Origin: JAWLDB01 sp041686915
Lineage (GTDB): Bacteria; Bacillota; UBA994; UBA5500
Direction of reading: 5' to 3'
Length of the DNA stretch: 12,180 nt
NCBI GenBank assembly: GCA_041686915.1
Contig: JAWLDB010000071.1
Location: forward strand, 1 to 12,180
Part shown: one piece after another, positions 1 through 6,339 of the stretch
Layout: every line of letters starts with the position of its first letter
Position numbering within the stretch: position 1 is the first letter of the stretch
Made by a program: the position numbers and the translations under genes
The notes under the pieces: generated by a model
Told to the model about the DNA's origin: nothing
The model's input: the letters and a program-made list of their open reading frames with translations, nothing else
Database searches by the model: none

Positions 1-60
1 TTGCAGGCTTTGACAGCCAGGTGAGATAATAAAAGGTGATTGCAGAAGAGGAGGGCTCTC

Positions 61-351
61 GTGGCTACTGTAATTGCTGCGTTGGCAGCAGGGATAGTCT
101 TTGGCTTACTACCAGGCACTGGACGACTAAAGCGTTTGATGAAGATGCTTGGCATGATGGGCTTGTTCACACTTTTAATGACCATGGGAATTGAAATCGG
201 CGGAGACGAGCAGGTAATGAGTAGCATCGGCCGGCTGGGGTTAACGGCATTGTTACTAGCCCTATTTGCCGTAGTGGGCAGCGTTTTGTGTGTTCTACCT
301 ATAGCGCCTTTGCTCAGACATACCCGACTGGACGAGGTGGCTGAAGACTGA
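61..351 (+). CDS. LysO-family (DUF340) lysine exporter, N-terminal half
   Basis: A 96-residue hydrophobic protein with about three membrane segments (roughly residues 1-18, 27-46 and 63-88). It matches the N-terminal part of LysO-type permeases, inner-membrane exporters of lysine that are normally a single chain of about 300 residues. The segment MGIEIGGD carries an intramembrane glutamate (E45). From memory, E. coli LysO has an important membrane glutamate at a similar place. I chose the GTG at 61 because GAGGAGGG (48-55) lies five bases upstream; the in-frame TTG at 40 would precede that site. The stop codon overlaps the ATG of the next gene by one base, so the two halves are translationally coupled and presumably form one transporter. 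Substrate specificity is inferred from the family only. Confidence 0.82.
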   Translation: MATVIAALAAGIVFGLLPGTGRLKRLMKMLGMMGLFTLLMTMGIEIGGDEQVMSSIGRLGLTALLLALFAVVGSVLCVLPIAPLLRHTRLDEVAED

Positions 352-956
352 TGATGAGCTTGATAATTGCCCTGTCCGTTGTATGCGGAGTGCTATTTGG
401 ACGCTTTTTGCTGACTACCGAGCAGGTGTCGACTTTGTCTGGGCTAAGTTCATGGGCCTTGGCACTGGTTCTGTTCACCATCGGCTATGACCTGGCAACT
501 GACCGCAACAGCTGGCAGCGGTTCCGGCAGCTAGGTTGGCGGGTATTTCTAGTTCCAGCCGCCATCGTAGCTGGCAGCCTCACCGGTGCTCTGTTCGCCG
601 GTTTACTGGTTGACCTGGGCGCAGCCGAAGCCTTAAGCGTAGGTGCCGGTTTCGGCTGGTACAGCCTGTCTGGTGTACTGCTTAGCAACCTGGGGTATCC
701 TTCCTTAGGTGCGATAGCATTTCTCAGCAACGTATTCCGTGAGCTCATTGCCGTATTAGCTATCCCGGCTCTATCCAAGCATCTTGGCCCCCTTGCTGCC
801 ATAGCTCCGGGTGGCGCAACGACAATGGATACCACTTTACCACTGCTTAGCCGGTTTGGCACTCATGAATCAACACTGGTGGCATTTATCAGCGGAGCTG
901 TGCTGTCCATGTTGGTGCCTTTGCTAGTCCCGTTGTTCGCCGGCCTTATCAATTAG
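351..956 (+). CDS. LysO-family (DUF340) lysine exporter, C-terminal half
   Basis: A 201-residue membrane protein with five to six predicted helices that matches the larger C-terminal part of LysO-type permeases. Family-like segments are FTIGYDLATD (residues 42-51), GFGWYSLSG (100-108), NVFRELIAV (127-135, with membrane glutamate E131) and the MDTTLPLL stretch. With the preceding gene the total is 297 residues, close to the usual one-chain LysO length, so this is a split transporter rather than a truncated one. The start is the ATG overlapping the previous stop (TGATG). A second ATG at 354 is possible. A GAGGTGG stretch about ten bases upstream can serve as ribosome binding site. Likely role is export of lysine or a related cationic amino acid; the substrate is inferred. 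Confidence 0.85.
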   Translation: MMSLIIALSVVCGVLFGRFLLTTEQVSTLSGLSSWALALVLFTIGYDLATDRNSWQRFRQLGWRVFLVPAAIVAGSLTGALFAGLLVDLGAAEALSVGAGFGWYSLSGVLLSNLGYPSLGAIAFLSNVFRELIAVLAIPALSKHLGPLAAIAPGGATTMDTTLPLLSRFGTHESTLVAFISGAVLSMLVPLLVPLFAGLIN

Positions 957-984
957 GCGTCAATGGGACGGCTTGGCAGGAATT

Positions 985-1013
985 TTGTTGCTGCTGACGA
1001 ATAAACGTATATC
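985..1013 (+). promoter_or_regulatory. Possible promoter for the CNNM-like gene pair
   Basis: TTGTTG (985-990) and TATATC (1008-1013) are separated by 17 bases and could be the -35 and -10 of a vegetative promoter. Each hexamer matches the consensus only partly (3/6 and 4/6). It lies about 50 bases before the start of the first CNNM-like gene, in the gap after the LysO genes. I see no terminator in that gap, so read-through from upstream is also possible. Confidence 0.3.
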
Positions 1014-1064
1014 GATAGAGCTCTCATAGAGGGCAAATTGTGTAAATCTGGAGGGAGACTCACA

Positions 1065-2114
1065 TTGGACGACCCTGGTGGTAGTACTTTTCAACTGTTG
1101 CTGATCATCGCTTTATTAGGACTGTCTGCTCTATTCTCCGGCTCGGAGACAGCACTGTTCTCCTTGAGCCCTGTCCGCTTGAGACAACTACAGGAGAAAG
1201 GAGTAAAAGGGGCAGACCTAATACAGAGGCTGATCAGCACTGGACCCCGCTTGTTATCAAGCCTGCTGATCGGTAATACGATGGTCAATATCTGGGTGAC
1301 TAGTCTTGTGACCACACTGATGCTGTCTGTGCTTGGCGGGACCTATGGGACACAGGTGGCTAGCTTCACTGCTACCGTCCTGACAACGCTTCTGCTGTTG
1401 GTTTTTGGGGAAGTTACCCCTAAGGCAATCGCTGCCTCCGTCCCAGAGAGTTTTTCTCTGGTGGTGGCCAAACCTATTCAGTTCACCAACTGGCTGCTGA
1501 CCCCAGCTGTCAAGCTGTTCAATGCATTGACCAGCATAGGCGGCTTGAAGCATGATGGTCACCATGCGCTGATTGTGACTGAGGATATCATCAAGGCTGC
1601 TGTGAGTATGAGCGAAGAGGAAGGATCTTTGCAGCAGGAAGCTAGGCAGATGATCTACGGTATCTTTGCCAGCGATGATGTGATGGTCAACAAAGTGATG
1701 GTGCCTAAGAACGAGATAGTAGCAATGCCCATCGATACCCCGGTAGATGCAGCCGTACAGCTGCTGCTGAAGGAAGGCTACTCGCGCTTACCGGTCTATC
1801 GGGATAACGTCGATAACATTGTCGGCCTTATCTATGCCAAGGATTTACTCACCCACCTTTACAGTCAAGGTCAGGTAAGACTGCAGGACATTGCGCGCCC
1901 TGTCTTACGCTGCCGGGCAAATCGCAAGCTTAACGTTCTTCTTAAAGAAATGCGCTCCAAACGCATTCAGCTATGCATCGTGGCCGATGAGCAGGGCCGG
2001 ACTATTGGCCTGGTAAGCATGGAAGACCTGCTGGAAGAGATTGTGGGAGATATCATTGATGAATACGATCAAGAGAGCGTATCCACCGGTGGGGGGGAAG
2101 CTGCATCATGTTAG
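1065..2114 (+). CDS. CNNM/CorC-type membrane protein, short form without CorC/HlyC domain
   Basis: A 349-residue member of the HlyC/CorC (UPF0053, CNNM) family, linked to magnesium or other divalent cation transport and homeostasis. The N-terminal DUF21 membrane domain (about residues 9-185) has the hallmark SGSETA (25-30), the LLIGNTMVN segment and FGEVTPKAIA. A pair of CBS domains follows (about 207-330, including SRLPVYRDNVDNIVGLIYAKD), ending in EEIVGDIIDEYD. The usual C-terminal CorC/HlyC domain of about 80 residues is absent: the chain stops about 15 residues after the CBS pair. The TTG at 1065 is preferred because GGAGGGAG (1050-1057) sits seven bases upstream; the in-frame TTG at 1038 lies before that site. 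The 3' end overlaps the next, paralogous gene by seven bases, so they are probably co-translated. Transport direction and substrate cannot be read from sequence. Confidence 0.9.
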   Translation: MDDPGGSTFQLLLIIALLGLSALFSGSETALFSLSPVRLRQLQEKGVKGADLIQRLISTGPRLLSSLLIGNTMVNIWVTSLVTTLMLSVLGGTYGTQVASFTATVLTTLLLLVFGEVTPKAIAASVPESFSLVVAKPIQFTNWLLTPAVKLFNALTSIGGLKHDGHHALIVTEDIIKAAVSMSEEEGSLQQEARQMIYGIFASDDVMVNKVMVPKNEIVAMPIDTPVDAAVQLLLKEGYSRLPVYRDNVDNIVGLIYAKDLLTHLYSQGQVRLQDIARPVLRCRANRKLNVLLKEMRSKRIQLCIVADEQGRTIGLVSMEDLLEEIVGDIIDEYDQESVSTGGGEAASC

Positions 2115-3370
2115 GACTGATTGCATCCCTGCTGCTCTGGGTAGTGAGCTTTCTGGCAATAGGTTTCTTTGCCGGTTCTGAAACCGCTCTGGTCCACCTG
2201 GACAACCTGACTGTTAAGCACCTGGTTGACCAACGCGCCAAAGGAGCCGATGTTGTTGCTAATCTGATGAAAGACAAGCAGCGTCTGATTGGCGTACTTC
2301 TGGTAGGAACGAACCTGGCTGTGGTCATTTCGACTGTAACAGCTACCATCCTCACACGTAATTGGGCGTTTCGAGGTATCAACGGTACCACCATCTCAAC
2401 CTGGGGCATGGTCGTGCTGATCCTGATCTTTGGCGAGATCATTCCAAAGCGGCTGGCGACTCTGTACGCTAGCAAGATTGCACTTCTCTCCGCTGTACCG
2501 GTTAGCTTCTTCTACCGCGTGTTTTCGCCTTTGGCTGCGCCTTTAGTGGCAATCCCCAGGGTGCTTAGCAGCCATTTACGGATTGAAGATGATGACCTCT
2601 CTATCAATGAGGAATCTCTCCTTACCATGGTGGACATGGGCGAAGAGGAAGGCGCCGTGGATGAGGAAGAGCGGGACATGATTTTCGGAGTGCTCGAGTC
2701 CAAGTATACCTTGGTTCGGGAGATTATGACGCCCCGGGTAGATATGGTAGCTGTAGAGACAGATGATAGACCGGAAGAAGTGTTGGAGCAGATTGTCAGC
2801 TCTGGTTTCTCGCGTATCCCTGTATATGAGGATACGGTAGACAACATTGTGGGAATTCTCTATGCCAAAGATCTGTTGGAGCATTGGCGGTCCAAGAACA
2901 AGATTGAGTTAACTGCTCTGATGCGGGAACCGTACTTCGTGCCTGAGACTAAGAATACTAGCGACCTGCTGCGCGAGTTCAAGCGATTACGCCTGCATCT
3001 GGCGGTGATCGTTGATGAGTACGGCGGAACCGCAGGTCTGGTGACGATTGAAGACCTGCTGGAAGAAATCGTTGGAGACATCCAGGATGAGTATGACTGG
3101 GACGAGGAAGACGAGATAGTACAGCTCGGTGAAGACATCTGGATGGTTGACGCCCGCCTGACTATAGATGAAATCAATGAACTAACGGATACGGAACTGT
3201 CAGATGAACACGTCGACACTATCGGCGGTCTCGCCTACCAGTTGCTAGGTCGCATCCCATCCCCAGGAGAACACGCGGAAATACCCGAGGAAGGGATCAG
3301 ATTGTCGGTTGCAGAGACCAACGGGCGTCGTATTACCAAGATCAGAATTAATCGCATACCAAAACCGTAG
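2108..3370 (+). CDS. CNNM/CorC-type membrane protein, full length
   Basis: A 420-residue paralogue of the preceding gene with the complete family layout: a DUF21 membrane domain (about residues 1-185, with FAGSETALVHL and FGEIIPKRLA), two CBS domains (about 200-325, with REIMTPRVDMVAV and SRIPVYEDTVDNIVGILYAKD), the linker EEIVGDIQDEYDWDEEDE, and a C-terminal CorC/HlyC domain (about 335-418, starting near GEDIWMVDARL and containing VDTIGGLAYQLLGRIP). Proteins of this type are associated with Mg2+ efflux or resistance and, in some cases, other metals. The ATG at 2108 lies within the last codons of the upstream gene. A G-rich stretch (2091-2097) about ten bases upstream is the likely ribosome binding site. 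Overlap and similarity suggest an operon and possibly a hetero-oligomer. A strong terminator follows directly. Confidence 0.93.
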   Translation: MLGLIASLLLWVVSFLAIGFFAGSETALVHLDNLTVKHLVDQRAKGADVVANLMKDKQRLIGVLLVGTNLAVVISTVTATILTRNWAFRGINGTTISTWGMVVLILIFGEIIPKRLATLYASKIALLSAVPVSFFYRVFSPLAAPLVAIPRVLSSHLRIEDDDLSINEESLLTMVDMGEEEGAVDEEERDMIFGVLESKYTLVREIMTPRVDMVAVETDDRPEEVLEQIVSSGFSRIPVYEDTVDNIVGILYAKDLLEHWRSKNKIELTALMREPYFVPETKNTSDLLREFKRLRLHLAVIVDEYGGTAGLVTIEDLLEEIVGDIQDEYDWDEEDEIVQLGEDIWMVDARLTIDEINELTDTELSDEHVDTIGGLAYQLLGRIPSPGEHAEIPEEGIRLSVAETNGRRITKIRINRIPKP

Positions 3371-3374
3371 GTTG

Positions 3375-3400
3375 AGCGGGAGCAATAAGCTCCCGCTTTT
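3375..3400 (+). terminator. Intrinsic terminator after the CNNM-like pair
   Basis: A perfect nine-base stem, AGCGGGAGC (3375-3383) with GCTCCCGCT (3389-3397), has an AATAA loop, and its last T begins a four-T run (3397-3400). It lies four bases after the stop codon and ends the CNNM operon. Confidence 0.9.
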
Positions 3401-3481
3401 ACATGCCCTCTTCCCTATCTTCCACGTAATGCGACCATCTGGTAAACTAGAGTGAAGTGAGTTGGAACAGGAGGGAAACAT

Positions 3482-4645
3482 ATGCCACGCTTGAATAAGG
3501 ATCTCTGGTTCTTCTACGTATCCCTGCTGTTCTTTGCCATGGCCATGGGAGTGTACAGCACCCTTTTACCAGCCTACGTAAGGTCACTGGGGGCAAGCCC
3601 GGTTAACCTCGGGCTACTAGGAACTATTGGCATGGCATTCTCCACCTTGGCGGCTTTGCCAGGCGGGTACTGGGCGGACAAGTATGACAGACGCACCCTG
3701 ATGATCATAGGATGGGCGATGTGCGTTCCAGTTCCCCTGATTTTCGCCTTCGCTCCCACCTGGCAGTTGATGATTCCGGGATATTTCCTGTTCTACTTCT
3801 CCATGTTCAGCAACACTGCGATGCAAGCATATGTCGCACATAAGGCTGACCCAGAGAATGTATCGTTTACGTTCACTTTCGTCTTCTCTGCCTTTTCAGT
3901 AGGATCTATCATCTCCCCTACTTTAGGTGGTTGGTTGAGTCAGGCTCTGGGCATGAAGGCAGTGTTTGGTGTATCGTTTCTGTTCTACCTGCTTTCGACT
4001 TCGGCCGTTTTTTTCATGACTCCTGACAAACCACAGGCTAAACCGGGGCAAAAACGCACATCACTAAAGGCAGCGCTTACCCCCACACTGCTGCGCTATA
4101 CCATGATCTTCACGCTAATCATGTTCATCGTCAACTTGCCTTTCTCGTTCATCACCCCGTACATGCAGGACGTAGCCCAGTACGACCTGCTGCGAATTGG
4201 CATGCTTGGTTCGCTCTCAGCCTTGGGCGGTGTATTTTTGGCTCCCTTGATGGGGAGACTAGGCGACCGGTTGGGTGCGTTTACTGCTATCGGCTTGGCG
4301 TTGCTGATGCTGTCGCTTGCCTATGGACTGCAATTAAGTGTGACTGTATGGCCGCTCTACATGCTAGCCTTCATCATTAGAGGTGGGGCCGGGAGTATCA
4401 ACTCTCTGATGACTTCACAGGTTGGCAAAATAGCCAGTGCAGAAGTGGCTGGGATGACCTTTGCCCTGTACAACCTGTCCACAAGTATCGGATCGACATT
4501 TGCACCCTATGCTGCTGGGCAACTGTATGACTGGTCACCGCGTGCCCCATTCACTATAACTGCGGTGGCGGCTCTACTACTGGGCAGTAGCTTCCTGCTG
4601 CGCGGCCGGCTGCGCAAGCGCTCTGCCCTTCGCCAAGTCAGTTAA
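3482..4645 (+). CDS. MFS transporter, probable efflux permease
   Basis: A 387-residue major facilitator superfamily protein with about twelve hydrophobic segments. The loop between helices 2 and 3 carries the MFS signature GGYWADKYDRR (starting at residue 61), and a weaker copy, MGRLGDRLGAF, occurs at the matching place in the second half. The length and a basic central loop around residues 183-197 fit a 12-helix drug- or metabolite-efflux permease of the cytoplasmic membrane, driven by ion gradient. The substrate cannot be deduced. The ATG start has an excellent ribosome binding site, AGGAGGG (3469-3475), six bases upstream. The gene follows a terminator, so it probably has its own promoter, but I could not identify a convincing one. 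A hairpin and T-run lie between it and the downstream ZIP gene, so it is probably monocistronic or nearly so. Confidence 0.92.
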   Translation: MPRLNKDLWFFYVSLLFFAMAMGVYSTLLPAYVRSLGASPVNLGLLGTIGMAFSTLAALPGGYWADKYDRRTLMIIGWAMCVPVPLIFAFAPTWQLMIPGYFLFYFSMFSNTAMQAYVAHKADPENVSFTFTFVFSAFSVGSIISPTLGGWLSQALGMKAVFGVSFLFYLLSTSAVFFMTPDKPQAKPGQKRTSLKAALTPTLLRYTMIFTLIMFIVNLPFSFITPYMQDVAQYDLLRIGMLGSLSALGGVFLAPLMGRLGDRLGAFTAIGLALLMLSLAYGLQLSVTVWPLYMLAFIIRGGAGSINSLMTSQVGKIASAEVAGMTFALYNLSTSIGSTFAPYAAGQLYDWSPRAPFTITAVAALLLGSSFLLRGRLRKRSALRQVS

Positions 4646-4648
4646 ACA

Positions 4649-4678
4649 TTAACACCCTGCCTCCTGACCGCATAGACT
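4649..4678 (+). promoter_or_regulatory. Candidate promoter for the ZIP transporter gene
   Basis: TTAACA (4649-4654, 5/6 to the -35 consensus) and TAGACT (4673-4678, 4/6 to the -10 consensus) are spaced by 18 bases. Transcription would begin near 4685, after the left arm of the inverted repeat that can cover the ribosome binding site. Inferred from hexamers only. Confidence 0.4.
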
Positions 4679-4709
4679 GGAGCAGTCCGGTTTTTGTCAG
4701 GAGGTGTTA
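4650..4709 (+). promoter_or_regulatory. Inverted repeat that can sequester the ZIP gene ribosome binding site
   Basis: CCTCCTGAC (4660-4668) is perfectly complementary to GTCAGGAGG (4696-4704), which contains most of the AGGAGGTG ribosome binding site of the ZIP gene. An outer helix, TAACAC (4650-4655) with GTGTTA (4704-4709), can extend it across a short bulge. In any RNA that reads through from the MFS gene this composite hairpin would hide the ribosome binding site. The role is inferred; it may also be a DNA operator. Confidence 0.6.
4667..4695 (+). terminator. Probable intrinsic terminator after the MFS gene
   Basis: ACCG (4667-4670) pairs with CGGT (4688-4691) and GACTG (4675-4679) with CAGTC (4683-4687) around a GAG loop, with a four-base bulge CATA on the left side, followed by five T (4691-4695). 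This resembles a rho-independent terminator of moderate strength nested inside the larger inverted repeat. Confidence 0.55.
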
Positions 4710-4712
4710 CTT

Positions 4713-5492
4713 TTGATTGAATATCTTTCACAGTTCAATATCCTGGTTGTGGGTATGGTGGCAAGTCTGATTGCAGGCCTGGCTACAGGCATCGGATCAC
4801 TCCCGATTTTTTTTACCCGCAATGTCTCCAAGCAGTTGCTCGATGCACTACTCGGATTTGCAGCCGGAGTTATGCTGGCTGCAACGTCGTTCAGCCTGGT
4901 CCTTCCAGCCATCGAGAAAGGTGGCGGAGGCATCCGCGGCGCGGGAATAGCCCTGCTCGGTATTCTACTGGGAGGAGTATTCCTTGACTTGGTGGATAAG
5001 TTCTTCCCGGACACCAACCTGCTAGCCAGTTCGACAGAAAAGTCATTGACCATGCGGCGCATTTGGCTGTTCGTCATCGCCATCACGGTACATAACTTCC
5101 CTGAAGGTTTGGCAGTGGGAGTTGGTTTCGGTGATGGTGACATCGTCAACGGGCTGAGTTTGGCCATTGGTATCGGTTTGCAGAACATGCCTGAGGGTCT
5201 GGCAGTGGCACTGCCGCTCTTGCGGGAAGGCTTTCCGCCATGGAAGGCTTTTCTGGTAGCTCTTGCCACCGGCCTGGTTGAGCCGATTGGCGGTTTAATG
5301 GGGGTAGGACTAGTGCAGATTGCCCGGCCTTTGCTTCCGCTCACGTTGGCCTTTGCTGCAGGAGCAATGCTTTTTGTTATTAGCCATGAGATCATCCCCG
5401 AAGTCCAGAAAAACACCAGCAGCAAGGTGGCCACCCATGCGCTGATGATCGGGTTTGTAATCATGATGTTCCTGGATAATACATTGGGATAA
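4713..5492 (+). CDS. ZIP-family divalent metal transporter
   Basis: A 259-residue, roughly eight-helix membrane protein of the ZIP (ZRT/IRT-like) family, which moves Zn2+ or related divalent metals into the cytoplasm. The metal-site motifs are clear: HNFPEG (residues 127-132) in the fourth helix, QNMPEG (157-162) in the fifth, and HEIIPE (225-230) in the sixth. In the characterised bacterial ZIP from Bordetella the equivalent residues form a two-metal site; here the second position of the fifth-helix motif is N158 rather than aspartate. A variable loop near residues 90-112 is short and has no histidine cluster. I chose the TTG at 4713 because AGGAGGTG (4699-4706) lies six bases upstream; the GTG at 4704 is inside that site. 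The metal (Zn, Fe, Mn) cannot be fixed from sequence. Confidence 0.93.
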   Translation: MIEYLSQFNILVVGMVASLIAGLATGIGSLPIFFTRNVSKQLLDALLGFAAGVMLAATSFSLVLPAIEKGGGGIRGAGIALLGILLGGVFLDLVDKFFPDTNLLASSTEKSLTMRRIWLFVIAITVHNFPEGLAVGVGFGDGDIVNGLSLAIGIGLQNMPEGLAVALPLLREGFPPWKAFLVALATGLVEPIGGLMGVGLVQIARPLLPLTLAFAAGAMLFVISHEIIPEVQKNTSSKVATHALMIGFVIMMFLDNTLG

Positions 5493-5518
5493 TACGGAGT
5501 TACCACATGCAGCCTATC

Positions 5519-5544
5519 AGCACCCAAAGGGGTGCTCTTTTTTT
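5519..5544 (+). terminator. Intrinsic terminator after the ZIP gene
   Basis: AGCACCC (5519-5525) pairs perfectly with GGGTGCT (5530-5536) around an AAAG loop, followed by C and seven T. A textbook rho-independent terminator 27 bases after the ZIP stop codon. Confidence 0.95.
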
Positions 5545-5702
5545 GTGCGGGTTTCCCTGCAGGAGCTGTAACGCCGACAGTGCCGTAGAAGCTTGACCCG
5601 GACTGAAGGTTTACGAGAGTTTTCCGCCAACCGAAAGGATTAGACAGGCTAGTGGGGAATTATAAGGCTGTTGGAAAAACTGGACGATACGCGGAGGTGT
5701 TT

Positions 5703-6338
5703 GTGGGTTTGACGAAGGTGTTGATTGTCCGTCACGGGCAGACTGACCACAATAAAAAGGGCATCATGCAAGGGCAGTTGGATGTGGCATTGAATGAGAC
5801 GGGCGAAGCCCAGGCTAAAGCCTGTGCGAGGTGGATTAAGCAAAGATACAGCCTAGATGCAATATACACAAGTCAGCTGGCCAGGGCCTACACAACGGCT
5901 CAGGCTATTGCAGCCCTTCAGAACTGCGAGGTTGTCAGGGAACCGGAGTTACAGGAGATTGACGTGGGCGAATGGCAGGGCCTAACGTACCCGGAAGCGC
6001 GGGAACGCGACCCCGAGGTGTGGCAGAAACTGGCGGAAGAGCCGGTGCACACTAAACGTCCCGGCGGCGAGTCTTTCTGGGACCTGTATCAGCGCACCAC
6101 ACGCTGCGTTGCGCAACTGGTCCAGCACCATCCGGATCAAACCATTTGTCTTGTTACCCATGGTGGCTCCCTGCGGGCGCTACTGGCATACGTGTTGGAT
6201 GTGCCACCTGCCCCGTTTGGCTTCCGCCTGACGCTGGACAATACCGGCGTCTCTATCTGTGAGTATGTTCAAAAACACAAGCGGTGGCAGGTACATACCA
6301 TCAATACCACCTGTCATCTAACAAGGGAGGAAGAGTAA
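5703..6338 (+). CDS. Histidine phosphatase family protein (phosphoglycerate-mutase-like)
   Basis: A 211-residue soluble enzyme of the histidine phosphatase superfamily (branch 1), which removes phosphate from small molecules through a phosphohistidine intermediate. The catalytic RHG motif is at residues 10-12 (H11 nucleophile), the second arginine lies in SQLARAYTTA (R61), the likely acid is a glutamate of QEIDVGEWQG (E85 or E90), and the second histidine is in VTHGGS (H153). The short length excludes a true dimeric glycolytic mutase insert and fits CobC/PhoE-type phosphatases; the substrate is unknown and no cobalamin genes are nearby. GGAGGTG (5693-5699) supports the GTG at 5703; TTG at 5709 is a close alternative, while the in-frame GTG at 5652 lies before the ribosome binding site. 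It ends one base before the next gene, so the two form an operon. Confidence 0.92.
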   Translation: MGLTKVLIVRHGQTDHNKKGIMQGQLDVALNETGEAQAKACARWIKQRYSLDAIYTSQLARAYTTAQAIAALQNCEVVREPELQEIDVGEWQGLTYPEARERDPEVWQKLAEEPVHTKRPGGESFWDLYQRTTRCVAQLVQHHPDQTICLVTHGGSLRALLAYVLDVPPAPFGFRLTLDNTGVSICEYVQKHKRWQVHTINTTCHLTREEE

Positions 6339-6339
6339 G

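Noticed and set aside
1..29. Possible end of an upstream gene (stops at 22-24 or 27-29 in two frames).
   Set aside because: Fewer than ten codons are visible and no frame is preferred, so no feature can be supported.
2091..2097. Run of seven G near the 3' end of the first CNNM-like gene, suggesting a frameshift that removed the C-terminal domain.
   Set aside because: The next gene begins immediately with its own DUF21 domain, so no missing CorC/HlyC sequence is present in another frame; the run also serves as a ribosome binding site.
4697..5527. Long minus-strand open frame of 276 codons opposite the ZIP gene.
   Set aside because: It lies antisense to a clear ZIP gene, its translation is rich in Ser, Pro, Arg and Met without any recognisable domain, and its openness follows from the codon use of the ZIP gene.
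5545..5702. Known riboswitch (cobalamin, glycine, ZTP, guanidine, c-di-GMP) before the phosphatase.
   Set aside because: None of the conserved core sequences I know for these classes is present; only a generic hairpin possibility remains, listed as a low-interest finding.
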